Shown here one piece after another: positions 44,106 through 56,227 of a DNA stretch of 64,000 nt (position 1 is its first letter; every line of letters begins with the position of its first letter). Made by a program: the position numbers and the translations under genes. The DNA is taken from NCBI GenBank assembly GCA_019915015.1, contig JAHBBC010000001.1, positions 186,001-250,000 on the forward strand. Reading direction: 5' to 3'. Source of the DNA: Auriscalpium vulgare. Taxonomy: Eukaryota > Basidiomycota > Agaricomycetes > Russulales > Auriscalpiaceae. The notes beneath the pieces were generated by a model. The model saw only the letters and a program-made list of their open reading frames with translations, did no database searches and was not told the DNA's origin.

Positions 44106-44315
44106 CAACGCGCACGTGAGCTCGACGCGGCGACGCGTCCCGCAGCCGTATTTGTCCCCCGCCCCCAAGCCAAACACGCTGCGCTATATCAACCTATGCC
44201 TTCCTCTCAGACCCGATAACGACCGCTTCGTCCCCCACCATGTCCCCGCACGCTATATTCCCGCTCTCGCATTCCTCATCCTGGCCTTTTCGACTATGCG
44301 ACACCTGACTGCGCA
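44106..44315 (+). repeat. Dispersed promoter-like repeat, copy 2
   Basis: ACGTGAG at 44115, ATTTGTCCCC, GCCAAACACGC, TATATC near 44191, CACCATGTCCCC at 44236 and CTCATCCTGGCCTTTTC near 44274, in the same order as the copies at 46181 and 58106. Confidence 0.7.
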
Positions 44316-46169
44316 ATCCTGTCGTGCCCATTAAGCTTCGTAGGATTCATATGTGCCTGTAACATGGTCAGTGCATCGCGCATTTGATGAGCTATGCAAG
44401 GCTTATATTTCTTTAGCCCTTTTGTGCCAGGAAACTGCTCACGATATTCCATTGGCGCATACATGTACCCAGCTACGTGACGGTGAGTGCGCATCTTCGC
44501 TGCATACATGGATGCATAATACTGACCACGACTCCAGGGATAGATGCAGGAAACCATTTGGCCACTGTATGCACCGCCCCACCCCTCTTACACCGCGCTC
44601 GACAGTAACAGGGAAGATATCCTACGTGATGCGGTCTCGATGGCGCGCCCCGTTTTCTTGCTCCAGGGTGCGATCCGGTTCCACGCCTATACCTGAACGC
44701 TGCGCTGACCGTCTTTCTAGGGGGACATGTACATCACGGGCATTTGGTACTCTCGCATCATTCATACGTTCTGTTTCATTCGGGAGGATACATGTGCTGT
44801 GAATTGCGCGAACTCTGTACGAGAATCAAGATTTCTATGGGCTCGCAATTGTGCTCCAAATGTCGTCGAGGGCTGAGCGCTGCGCATGCTTCGCGCAATT
44901 CAGTCCCGATGCTCAACTCAACAGAGCGGGCAGAGAACCGACGCTTTGTAGGAAAGTCGCAAAGCGGCCGGCAAGGACGGAAATAAATGCATAAAAGCCA
45001 ACGTCAGGTGGCTGCAAGGCATTCTGCACGGGAAGTACAAAGGAGGCAGCTACGCAGGAGAGTACATACACGAATACACGGCGCGCATACATCGAGCTCG
45101 AGGCCGACATGTCTTCCTTCCCCTGGTCGGCGCGTACGATCGATACCCGCCGCACGCCATGCAATCGAATCGCCTACAGACATGATCAGATCTCTGGCGT
45201 CGGCTGCATGAGAGCGAGAGGCGCACCGTTTAGTTTGTGCATAGCCTCATGGCAGATGCGAAGCGCAGCGCGCTCCATGTGAAGCGCAGGAGCCTGAAAT
45301 GCTGGTGGCCGGCTTCGAGGCCGGTTCAGAAATGAGGATTAGAACGGTTGCAGGAGTTGCAGGCGGGAGTTCGCGCGACGACGAGATGACATCGAGGCAT
45401 CGGTGTCTGCGCCGAGCTTCAAGTAGACGGCCGAGAATCTTCCCGTCGAACATGCCACCGGTCAAAACGCACGCCATGCGACGCGCGTGTCTGAATTGCG
45501 GCTCCGTTGATGGCTGGGCTGTGTGCGGAGCATGACGTGCGAAAGGCGGGAGGCCGAGATATGGACAATTACGCACCGACATTCGTCGCTTAGTATCTGG
45601 CGTAACGCGCTTCGTACTGCCACGCGGTGACGACAGTTACGTGCGCTGAGCTGAAGATGAGACAAAGAGTCAGACTTCCGGGCGCAGGAGCATGGGAGCA
45701 AAACGCGCCTTGGCCGAGGGTATACTGCGACGCGATGAAACCCGGACAACAGCTAGCACTACTCCGCACGCGCAGATACTACACAGACCTAGGTTCGAGA
45801 ATCCGAGCATGGATGCGACTTGCGGAGGTTGGACGAGCTGGCAGGTTCAAGGCCGGATGAGAACGGACTGGATACGATTACGGGCAGAGCGACGACGTAC
45901 CATGGATCCAGTGCGTCGCTGACTTCAAGCTCCTCTTAAGACGCGTATCCGGTGATACAGAACGTATATTGAGCGTCGAGCGCACGGCGGTGGGCCCAAC
46001 GGACTGCCCGGGAGTATTGTCGTTCCCCACTGGCAACCTGGGGGAAGGCACGGGTATCGACCGCATCATGAAGAGACCAGCGATTGAGCGTTACTTTACG
46101 TCTGTGAGCTCGCAGTCGCGCGTTGTGGTGAGAGGCAGGATACAATCGTCCGGGTCGAGGCCGCGTCAC

Positions 46170-46385
46170 CGCGACATGCGGCACGTGATGCAGTCGCGTC
46201 AGCGCGCCGCAGCGCTCTATTTGTCCGCCCTACGCAGGCCAAACACCCCGCCATATATAAGGCCGAATCTCTTCAGAGCGCCTCTCTCATCCGCACCACC
46301 ACCATGTCCCCCGTCCTCGCGTCCACCAAGTCCTCGCACCGCACCCTCATCCTGGTCTTTTCTTTACGACTTCTCTTCCGCGATG
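46170..46385 (+). repeat. Dispersed promoter-like repeat, copy 3
   Basis: CACGTGATG at 46181, TTTGTCCGCCC, GCCAAACACCCCGCC, TATATAAGG near 46252, GCGCCTCTCTCATCCGCACC and ATGTC at 46304, then CTCATCCTGGTCTTTTC. The short peptide MSPVLASTKSS..LILVFS resembles that of the copy at 58229. Confidence 0.8.
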
Positions 46386-48404
46386 AATTCGTAGTGGTGA
46401 GATTCTTGGTTTCGTCGAGCTCATCGTACTCATAGCTCATACACGCTCTTAGCGTGACCCTCCGCTATGCTCTCGATAGAGTATACGCCTGCGCGTCAGG
46501 CCGTGAACAGAGCAGTGAGTCTATGCTTCTCGTCCCCTGCTGATGCGCACTAACCAAGCGCTCAAGAATACCGCAGGTGCCGCCGAGCGCATCAAACATT
46601 TCACCCTCGGAGGTAGTGGCCGCTAAGCTTCCCTGCCATCTTGCACATAGTCTTAGCTTGATCAGCTCGAGGTATTCTCGAAATCATCTTTTACCTGTCC
46701 ATGTATGCGCTTCTTTGTGATATGAGCTATGCATATACGTGATGCGCAACTCTGGGCTGCTATTCAAATGCTCATGTAGTTTCAATAAATTGGTTTATAA
46801 TTCGTGACCTTTATAAGAGAAAACATTGGTGATGGAGTACCCGAATTCTCTCCAGATATCCCAGAGCGTGACCAGCATCAGCGTGCACCTCGCCTGTGCG
46901 CATACAGCGAGACGCACGAGCTCAATTGACCAGCCTTCGATGCCTGCATTACAGCCCGCAGACTGGCCGCAGGCACTGCACGAGAGAGCACCATCTCTCG
47001 CTCAGGCCAGCAGGTTTGAGTCGTGCGCCGCGCATCTGATCGCATACGCCCGGTAGGGAGCCCGGAGGAGTAGGATGGTGATATGGACCGCAGAGCAGGA
47101 ATTGGAACCTACCGGCAAGTCCGTATCAAGGTAGCGAGTCTGGTGGCAAGTCAGCAAGTGCCGTTGTGTGAAAAGGGAGTCACGACGCACCGGGGTCTTC
47201 CTTCGCTCGAGCGTTTCGACCCTAGGCTGTGCAAAGCGTCGAAGAGCAAGAATCGCGCAGCGCAGCAGGCTTTGGTCGACGGGCGGCGGGCTTGAAAGCT
47301 GAGGTACAGTGTTGGTAGAGTGAGACGGTGAGATGTCGGCGCATGTCAGCCAACTGCACGCATGCGAGTACGGTGATGCATACCGTATAACACGAGCTAC
47401 ATACTCATCGACCGCGTCCCCGCTGTGCAAGCTCCAGAACTCGCGCCTACACTGACCTACAGCGTAATGATCGTGTTCGTCAAGGGTGGAGGTGCATGGC
47501 AACCGCTGGGTTATTCCGTCGCAGAGCACGGGCGCCGGGCAACATCTAGAGCAGCAGTGAGCAGTTGCGAGGCCAAATAGAAGGCAATACGCACCGAGGG
47601 CATCTTATTTGTTCAGCCAATGTTTACGTTCGAGTGTGTTGAAGTTGAACATGGGAGTCTGGAAGGAGACGGGCTGGGATCGCACACGGACGAGCGACCA
47701 GCAGAGCATACATACCTGACGCTTGGGTCTTGAGCTTGCTGGCTGGCTCGTACGCCATGCTTCGAGCGGTGAACGAAATCCTGAGACGAGCGTCGACTCG
47801 ACATCGTGGTAGGACGCTGGAAAGAGACCGCCGGACGCGCCGGGACGTCCTGAGCTGAACGCGCCTTCAGCGAAAATGGAACTGTATGCGTCGGGTCAGC
47901 AAGTTGCGAGAATGCGCATAAAGCGACTACCTACCGCACCATCGATCCACGCATCGCACAGAATGCGCCGCCAGCTCCGAGAAGTAATGGGTTAACCCAT
48001 TTGGCAGCGCCGTGCTTGTTCGGAAGAGCGCTGGTCGATTCGAGGCGGATGGGTGTGTGTGTGAGCGGCGGATGGGCATTGAGGAGTTGGGCGCGTGAGG
48101 ATAGAGAGCCTGTGCGGCGGAAATGAATCGGCACTCAGCGAGAAGAAACGACAGTACCGGGGAGCGACAACTCCAGCCGGGCCGGGCCAGCGTTCGATTA
48201 GCAAGGGGTTTATCGTTGCGAGCGCCGCGGCTTTACAGAATTTGACTTCGATCGATTGGCTAGGACGAGTAAATAACCCGGAAGGACGCTGCATTTGAGA
48301 TAAAATTTTCTTTGTGACGAAGTGCCGGCACTGAAACGTCCGACGTAAGGGAAAGGACGTACGAGCGGGGGCTTCCAGGACGCAATGGGTAGAACGCGTG
48401 GCCC

Positions 48405-48570
48405 GGGGAATGCGCCTAGTATGCGCGTCCACGACTGTTAGAGGAAGGGATTCCGTGAGATCCGAGGAATACTATTCCTCAGCTATGGGGAGCGACGACG
48501 TACGGGGAAACTGGCGAGCCCGGAGGATGACAGAATGCACCTCTCTCATCCGCACCCCCACAATGTACGG
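48405..48570 (+). repeat. Dispersed promoter-like repeat, partial copy
   Basis: Only the 3' phrase GCACCTCTCTCATCCGCACC, then CCACAATG, is kept (48536-48565), preceded by GACTGTTAGAGGAAGG that resembles 42408. Confidence 0.55.
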
Positions 48571-49167
48571 CGATAGAAAAACATCGAGGTAGTCATTGGA
48601 AGCGAGTGAGATGCGTCGATGATCATGAGCGGGAGGTGGTGGGATGTCAACGTGCGCATAAATACTTGTCGTAGTCCGGCTCGCATAGCGGACACGAATG
48701 GCGGGCTTGTGTGACGTGGCGTGCGGCACCCTCTTCCTGGATCTTCAAGCTTGAGGCGCTGGAGTCAATAAATGACAGCGCGTTGCAGTGGGTAGGGTGG
48801 TTTCTAGGCCATGTTCACCCAGATTCTTCATGGCCGATTGTTGAAAACGGCTCATTTGGGTGCAGACAGCCTAGCGACGACGTACCATGCTGCCAGCGCG
48901 TCCTAGCCTCCCCGTCCCTTCACGTTAAATCGCGCGCAATATTCGAGTATGCACTGAGTTCCGAGTGGACGGCGGTGGGCCAAAAGTGCGTCGGGAGTTC
49001 TTGTCGCTTTCCAGGCCAGGATGAGCGGGAAGAGGTCGCGATTGTGGCGCGCCAATGCGGAGCGTGAATATAGCCGTGCCGAACCGGCAAGCGCCATCTC
49101 AACGTTTTATGTAACGTACCGTCAGCCTCCCATGAGCCATCCGTTCTCTGTCCAAACTCTCATGCGA

Positions 49168-49175
49168 GTCATCTG
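49168..49175. repeat. 8-bp target duplication, left of the DNA transposon
   Basis: GTCATCTG, identical to 56038-56045. Confidence 0.92.
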
Positions 49176-49207
49176 AGGACCCCCGTAACTCACGCCAGGG
49201 GTATGAT
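49176..49207 (+). repeat. Left terminal inverted repeat
   Basis: 32 bp; 31 of 32 match the reverse complement of the right end (CACGCC here, CATGCC there). Confidence 0.93.
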
Positions 49208-49215
49208 TTTCGCAC

Positions 49216-49351
49216 GGTAGCTAGACGGCGCTTTGCGCCGGAAGCTCTGAGGGGTCTGAGGTAGCTGGGGGCTAGAATTTGGGGCAAAAGTATGATCCTG
49301 ATGGTGGTAGTTAGGGGCGCGGTGAACCGATGTCTGATCACAGAGGTAGTT
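49216..49351 (+). promoter_or_regulatory. Subterminal GGTAGYT repeats, left end
   Basis: GGTAGCT at 49216 and 49260, GGTAGTT at 49306 and 49345, all on plus. They are likely transposase-binding sites, by position. Confidence 0.6.
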
Positions 49352-49533
49352 GGACTAAGTACTGGCGGCAGAAGATTTTGACCCCATAATTACCGGTATA
49401 ATTCGTACAAGTTGAGACATTAGGTAGAAATTTACGTGGCCTGCTGCGTACGACATTCTACGACAACGCCTCGGACCGAACCTGCTTCTTCTGTGCAGCG
49501 CATCACCCTCGCAGCCATCCCGGCATCGTGCCA

Positions 49534-52500
49534 ATGGATGAGTCCATCACAATCTACAACGACGATGAAATACCTATGTTCCGTCCCGAATTATGGATCT
49601 CGCAAGGCAAAAGCTATCCCCAGAACCCACCGCCGGAGCTGCTGGCCTACATCGAGCAGCTCCTCAGGATTCCCAACGCTCCCGAGACTTCTTTGCTCCC
49701 CAGCGGCACCGAGGATGTTCATTCCTTCGTATCTACACCACTCCCTCGTCGCGATCAGCAGCTCATACACCCCTCAACCAAAGCTGTTTTTAGCCATGAC
49801 GTGGCAGTCTTCCCCATAACCACACTTACAAAATCACGAAGCCTTCCTACGGATGCCTTCGTGGACAAGCTTGCTGCACTCGCACCGCAGGCCATCCTGG
49901 ATGGCGCACAATCAATCATGGACCCACGATATGCAAGTGGTGCATCCCCGCTGTGGATGATCACTTACTGGCAACGGATGCGTACGGTCCTCCTGGCACA
50001 GGAGACGTGGACGGCGAGCGTGCGGTGGCTGCTACAAGTCGCTGACGGTTCTATGGAAAGCGAACGCACTGTTGCTCTTATCCACTCGCTTCCCTGGCGC
50101 CAGCAACTCATGATACCCGGTGCCGCCACATTTACGACAACATCAGCCCTTGCTCCGCTGTTATCAGACGGCCTTCTCACCGACACCATCGTTGACATGA
50201 TGCTCATGTGGTTGAGAAGCCGCGTTCGGAGCACGCCAGGAATTGCCAACAACTTCGAGATCGCCGGACACGAGTTCTGGAATGCAATTTCAAAGATCAC
50301 AGTAATAGAAGACCTGTTCCCCGACTCACCTCGTTACCTCAAGAGAATTGAAGACGATCTGCGCACCCATAGGAAGGTACTCCTCTTCCCTGTTTTCCTC
50401 GCCAAATACAAGCATTTTGTTGTCGTGAAGATCGACGGTCAAGCGGAAACAATATCCTATGGTGAGTACGTTACTATGTCGCCAATGGGAATGCAATCTT
50501 ACCATTCCTGTGAAACAAGGCGACGGCCTTTACCATCAGGGACTGCGCCTGCCTAAAGACATCGAGAAGAAATTGCTCTGGTGGACGCGTGTCAAATTCG
50601 GCATTGAGTACAAGTGGGAGGGACAGTCGCTTACGACAGCGAGACAGACAGATCACGTATCGTGTGGCGTGATCGCCGTGAATGCGGTCGCACACGAAAC
50701 ACTGGGCTGGCAGCTTTGGGATGATTCAAGGCGCCACGTCGAACGGTTGGCGTGGTTCGAGAGGCTCGCTGCCGACCATATTCAATCGGTACGCTATATT
50801 TTGCTCATTAGCGACATGAGGACGACGATACTCAGGTGCTCTGCGCAGGTATCAAGTCATCAGCGACGGTCTGATGCTGTGACAGGCGGCGCCGGACGCG
50901 ATGAGCCTGTTGCGCATCATATCCCTCGCGGGATGGCCCACCTTCTAAATCCTCAAGCTTCCGAACCCGGCGAGTCGACCAGAGATGCTGAATGTCTACT
51001 TGAAGGATTCAGTCCAGAGGTGGAAGAAAAGCAGATGGGGCGACGCGGAGACATGGACGAAGGCAGCAAATACGATCCGTCAATTCCACCTCTGTCAATG
51101 CCACCTTCTCCTACATCATCATATTCAGTACTTGCATCTGCTAGTGGCTATGACAGCGACTGCGACGACATACCTATGCCCGATACCACCGATACCAGCT
51201 GCGCATACGGCCGGTCGTTGCTCTCTCCATCCACTGTCGACGATGATCTCCCACCAGTTCCGCGTGGTGGAATGCTGGACCAGGATGGGCCTGGCAGTAT
51301 CACAGAATGGAGAAGCCATTTGGAAAATGGGACTTCTGATGCTGCGTCAATGTCGTCAAGAAGGGTGTCGTCGGTGGGAAGTGAGGCGGAGGATTGCGCA
51401 TCCGATGGAAGTCGACTGTCAAGGGCATCTAAGAAGATCATCAGTTCCATTGGGACGACACTGAAGGCTGCGCGGGGCTTACTGAAAAGGCGGAGGAAAG
51501 GGAGCTCGAGCGCAGACGACAAGACGGCTGCGAGCGCGAGTGAAGCAACAAGCGCTCAATCTGACCACGACTCAGAGGCTCAGGCGCCTATCCATCCTGC
51601 AAAACGCACACGCACTGTCCCTGGGCCCATTCATCCGTTCTTCGCGCCCAAGGGAAAGAATAAGGATGTCATTGCTACCGTGTCTGCAAGCACCGCAAGC
51701 GCTGATGTTGGGCCATCGTCTGGAGCAATCAGCACGCGCCTGGCCAATTCCTTCGTCAAACGCGGTAGGGACGACAACTCAAAGGCGTATACCAAATTCA
51801 AGGAGAAAATCCTTGCGCTTGACGACATGGCCGAGTTCTGTCTAGACGATGTTCGGAAGGTCCGATGCTCTCGATGCAACAAGTACATGCTTATGACTGG
51901 GGCGTATCACACCAAGGCATTCAAACAGCACCAGAAAGTTTGCAAGGGCACAATGCGATCACATACACTGGGCCACATCTGGGCATCAACCTCATCGACG
52001 CAGGCCCCCGCTCCGAGAATGATAGATCGTCCTTGTTTCGGACTTCGCGCAGCAAAATACGCTCGTGTGCGTCAATATTTGGAGCGCACACCATACGGCG
52101 GGGGCGGCGGGCCTTCCCTCGCCGATTTGGCGTTAGAGTTGTATTCGGCACCAGATTATCGTTCGTTGGATAAGGCCAGAAAGCAAGTAGTCGACACGGA
52201 GCAAGAGCATCGGTGGCAGTGGAAGAACTATCGGTCGCCTCCCCTTCATGTCCTTGCGACAGATTGTCTTCGCACTGTAAGGGTGCCGGAAGAGTCAACT
52301 GAGGATGTTACTTGTGTCAACTGCCTCGCTCTGCTGCATGTCCACGTATTCCAGAATGCGACTCGCAAGCCAGTCCCCGAGCCTAAGAATCGCCGCTTCA
52401 CCCCCAATCATGCTCAGAAAGACGACATACAGGCCCTCCATCGATATGCTCTTACTCATCCCGACCTTGCACCTCTTCTGGAGGCATACGAAGATGTCAG

Positions 52501-55500
52501 TAGCTTCAAGTTCATAGTATCCCCACGTTACAGCTTCTGATCATTGTCTGCACAGAACCCTCATAGTGCATGCCTAGTCTTCGCAAGAGGCGTTATCGAG
52601 GGCAAGCATGGCAATTCCTTGTTTGTCGCCTTGATGAACGATCTCGTCAAGAAGAAAGATTTAGAAGAACGAGGTGTCCCTTTGAACGGCATGCGATATT
52701 CAGCCATGACATTGGAGTGGGCGCAAATTATCCACGTCTTAAGCCCGCGAGCATATGAATCCATGATGAATGTGCTACCCGTACCCGCAGAACGGACACT
52801 CCAGTCAGTGTTTACAAGATTGCATTGATACAATTGACTGATAAATGACCCGAAGGAAACGTCGTGCGCACGAAGTGCAGTTTCCCATCGGCATCACAGA
52901 GGCAACATTTGAATTTATCTACGAACGGCTGAAATCATTGGACTACCTTGTGGGTCCCGTTGGCCTCGCATGTGATGATACGAAGCTGCTAGAGTCTTTG
53001 AGGCCTCACTGGGACCCAATACGAAAGTGCTACGTGCTTCTAGGGAGTCCTGGCGATCCCGTCGTCGTGAGCGACATCAACACACTCGATGCCCTCATCC
53101 GCACCAGGAAGATCGAGAAGGCTAAGAAGGTATGAGTTCTACGAATACTTCGGAGGCATGCAGCTCACCGACACATGCCAGATACGCGTATGGACCCTCC
53201 AGATCCCTCTTCCCGGCGTTCCGACTATCGTCGTTGCGGCGCTCCCTATCTCAGAGTCAAACTCGGCGGAGCAACTGTTCGTCCACCTGGAATTAATATT
53301 GAATGGCCTTCTCTCCCGCAAGATCAACGTTGTATCCTACGCCGCAGACGGCACGGCTGTCGAGCGCTCCCTTCAACGTCTCCTGGTCGCTCACGCCGTT
53401 GCGTACATTGACTACACCCTCAGGCACCCTATTCGCTCACATCGTGACATCAACCTCCACATTCCTCTCATCGGCGCAGGGCGACAGCCTGTCGCACTCA
53501 TTCAAGATTCGAACCATGGGCGCAAGACGTACCGGAACAACGCATTCTCAGGTGCCCGGATACTTACTTTGGGCAGCTATACGACGTCGTACAGCCACTT
53601 CCGCCTTGCAGCAATTGAAGCAACAGGGACATTGTTTCGGAGGGATGTCGAGAAACTTGATCGACAAGACGACAATGCTGCGACCCGTCTCTTCTCCGGT
53701 CATACGCTAGCATGGTTCACCAACGAGCATCGTGAAATGGTCGGCTCGATTATCTACCTCTTTGTGTTTGGAGAGCTCGTGGATGCATACCAGAATCGAT
53801 CGATCCCAATTATCGAACGTGTTCGCATGGTGCTGCGTGCGCACTTCTTCATGGAAATGTGGACCGACTTCATGGACATCGCGGGCTACCGAAAAGCTCA
53901 ACACTTCATATCTCCCGAGGCACGCGACATCACAAACTTCCTAGTCGTTGGTTTCCTTCAGTTGGTGATCATCTATCGGGACCACCTCGACGGCAGATAC
54001 CCATTGCTGCCCTGGCTTCTATCAACCGAAGTCTGTGAGCATGTCTTCGGCATTTGTCGACAGCTTGTGAAGGACTTCACCTTGCAAGACTTCTATCATA
54101 TGATTCCGAAGCTCTCAGTCCGCTTGCGCGAGCATCTCTTCCTTGCAAAGACATCTGAGGGCAAGGAAAGAGCGAATGGATACAATCATACCTATACCGA
54201 CAATCGACATCTCGACCTCCATGCCCTCTCCACATTCCCTTCTGATCACGACATTGAGCAAGCAACACAACAGGCCCATTCGGAGGCAGCGAATCTGTGG
54301 GACGCTCTCGTACTAGACCCGGATTTTCTGGACAAATTGCAGAATCAAGCTCACCGTGTTCGCGCATTCCCATCGTTGTCGAGTTGGTATTCGCAGGAGG
54401 CTTGGGATGCAATCTATGGCCAGTCCGATTCCGAAGACGAGGGTCCTGAGATGGACGAAGACGAGCCCGAGATGCTCCAGATTGAAAATGGGTTGAAGAA
54501 GGCAGAGAATGCAGACGGAGTTGGTGCGGTCTTCGACCAGCAGTTGAACGATTTGACTTGCGCAGCAGCTGCCTTATGCGTCCAGAGCACTGTCGACATG
54601 TTCGTGTTTTGTCCTCCTCTCACCGCCGATAGATCTTACAGAGTCTAACCCTCACATTACTAGACTGCAATTGCCTGAAGACACAGCGGATGCAACACGC
54701 AAAGACGCTGCACATATAGGGAAGATCCTCGCCCAGTCGCTCCCTGCTGTGTCCGACCCCGACGAGCGCAGGACCTTCCAGGACACAGTGATCTCTGCTG
54801 AATTCGATCTCGAACAGCTCGCAGTCATCCGCCGGTCGCATCATACCAGACAGGCTGAGAAAGGTGTCCGAACAAAGGCCTTCAAGTCCTCGGAAGATCT
54901 ACCACCTTCCTCTGATAACGGTCCACCCGCCCAGTCAACGCTCTCCGAGAAAAAACGCCTTCTGCAGTTGGTCAAGGATGTTCTCAAGCGTCAAGAAGAG
55001 CGCGGTGTTACAGAGCGCGGTGTTACCACGGGCGCGGGTCGGTCGATGCGCTGGCGGCAGCCAGCTGCGGGCGGTCGAGACGGAGCAATCAACGGCGAAG
55101 AAGCTGTTGCTCCTGCACCAGGGACGGCTGCAAACGCGGCTGAGGTCGCTGCAAATGCATCGTATCAGGTGCGTCTGCTAGTGTTGTATGAGTGCACATA
55201 CATGGTATTGACGTCCGCCAGGCTGAACGGAGGCGAGCAGCGATCTTCGCAAAGCATCACGTCCCCAAGGTCGCACACTCGGCCAATGTCACGCCGCTCA
55301 AACACCTCTACGCTGCTCACACTGGCATGCCGCCTTCTTATGGCTTGGTTCTTGTTGATGAGGCAATCTGCCTTGCAGAAGGTGCGTCGTAATCTTCAAC
55401 ATGACTCGGCATGCGCTGATGGCTGGTTAGTCCTGACCATGTACGAGAAGTCGGCCGGTAAGAACGGCAAACATGGTTGGGCTTCGGACACGTCTCGCAT

Positions 55501-55798
55501 CACCGCTCTTTCTTACATCGCTGTGAGACTGTTCAAGCCGGTCCGACACAACCAATTCTCCCTCGCCGATCCTAGCAAGATCCCTCGGTTCGCCTTCCTG
55601 AAACCGTCCTACTTCCTGTATGCCCTCGACCATCCCCTCCAAACCTCGGGCTCAACACTAGCTTTGGTAAAATCTGATGGCGCGTGCTATGTCGCCCTCA
55701 AGCAGAACGTCGCGAATATCGCTCGTGCTATCAAGGAGCTTAGTGGGAGGGTCAAGGCGGGTCTTGAACAGGCGGGTGACGATGAACCAGATGAATAG
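49534..55798 (+). CDS. Ulp1-like protease / zinc / DDE transposase fusion protein
   Basis: Start ATG 49534 (an in-frame GTG lies 6 nt upstream). Exons 49534-50461, 50520-52495, 52556-52803, 52856-53129 and one from 53182 join in phase; donors include GTCAGT twice. Later exons run from 54664 to the stop at 55798, but the junctions between about 54540 and 54664 are not settled. Part 1 ends in a C48/Ulp1-type protease: catalytic His in KYKHFVVVKID (about residue 293) and Cys in TDHVSCGVIAVN (about 356). A Ser-rich linker and a Cys/His motif follow (VRCSRCNKYMLMTGAYHTKAFKQHQKVC). The transposase part shows LACDDTKLLESL (52973), VSYAADGTAVERSL (53335) and LSTEVCEHVFG (54023) as probable catalytic D, D, E. 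The C-terminus (VLTMYEKSAGKNGKHG) is family-like. One protein with both activities is inferred from phase. Confidence 0.85.
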
Positions 55799-55908
55799 GT
55801 CAGTTTGACAGGCCTCTGCGCATCCGTAGTACATCCCCTCCTGCCTGCACGCAAAGCGGAGCTTTTTACAATAAACTACGATTTTTTTGAAGCTATGATC
55901 CTATCCGT

Positions 55909-55990
55909 GGTAGCTACGGACCCCAAACGGAGGTCTGAGGGGCGAATGGTAGCTGGAAGGGGTCGCGAGCCGCAAAAAAAAATGGTAGTT
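55909..55990 (+). promoter_or_regulatory. Subterminal GGTAGYT repeats, right end
   Basis: GGTAGCT at 55909 and 55948, GGTAGTT at 55984, on the same strand as those at the left end. GTCTGAGGGG is shared by both subterminal regions. Confidence 0.6.
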
Positions 55991-56005
55991 GACCCCGTTT
56001 GGCGG

Positions 56006-56037
56006 ATCATACCCCTGGCATGAGTTACGGGGGTCCT
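56006..56037 (-). repeat. Right terminal inverted repeat
   Basis: Reverse complement of the left repeat with one mismatch. Confidence 0.93.
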
Positions 56038-56045
56038 GTCATCTG
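56038..56045. repeat. 8-bp target duplication, right of the DNA transposon
   Basis: GTCATCTG directly after the right inverted repeat. Confidence 0.92.
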
Positions 56046-56108
56046 CGAAGCGAAATTCTAAGCGGACGGCCCTGCCCTGTAACGAGTAACGGCAGGGCTT
56101 GCTCGTAC

Positions 56109-56117
56109 CTATAAATC
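56109..56117 (+). promoter_or_regulatory. TATA box of the oxygenase-like gene
   Basis: CCTATAAAT about 115 bp before the ATG at 56228, the only TATA-like box between the transposon and the gene. Confidence 0.55.
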
Positions 56118-56227
56118 CTCGATGACAACCTGTCTTCCCCACACGGATACCTGACGACATCCACTGCGCGGTTTCCCGCTGTCCCAACCCAACACCACTT
56201 GACGCGGCCAGAGAAGTAGCAGCAAAC

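Larger units (their letters stand above)
40243..49167. other. Repeat graveyard between the membrane gene and the DNA transposon
   Basis: No gene here is supportable. Fragments recur internally: GTACCATCGATCCAC-type phrases near 41148, 41768, 45898 and 47935; CCTGTGC.GCGGAA near 42052 and 48106; ACGGCGGTGGGCC near 45983 and 48970; and GGTACTCTCGCATCAT near 40777 and 44746. TATA-like ATATAAAGG at 42802 precedes a frame (TVVRLYGDRYFVPPSPS) that lacks a clear ATG. The region looks like nested, decayed copies of a few elements. Confidence 0.5.
49176..56037 (+). mobile_element. Complete DNA transposon with Ulp1-transposase protein, 6.86 kb
   Basis: Terminal inverted repeats of 32 bp (49176-49207 and 56006-56037) begin AGGACCCCCGTAACTCA and differ at one base. 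A perfect 8-bp target duplication GTCATCTG flanks the element. Subterminal GGTAGYT heptamers occur four times on the left and three times on the right. Inside is a single long spliced gene with protease and transposase parts. Eight-bp duplications are made by hAT, P and KDZ elements. The transposase here does not show the typical KDZ or hAT motifs I know, so the superfamily is left open. Intact ends and spliceable frames suggest a recent, possibly autonomous copy. Confidence 0.93.

Noticed and set aside
46380..46420. Resemblance of GGTGAGATTCTTGG to a small-subunit rRNA helix
   Set aside because: The match is too short and the flanks do not continue as rRNA.
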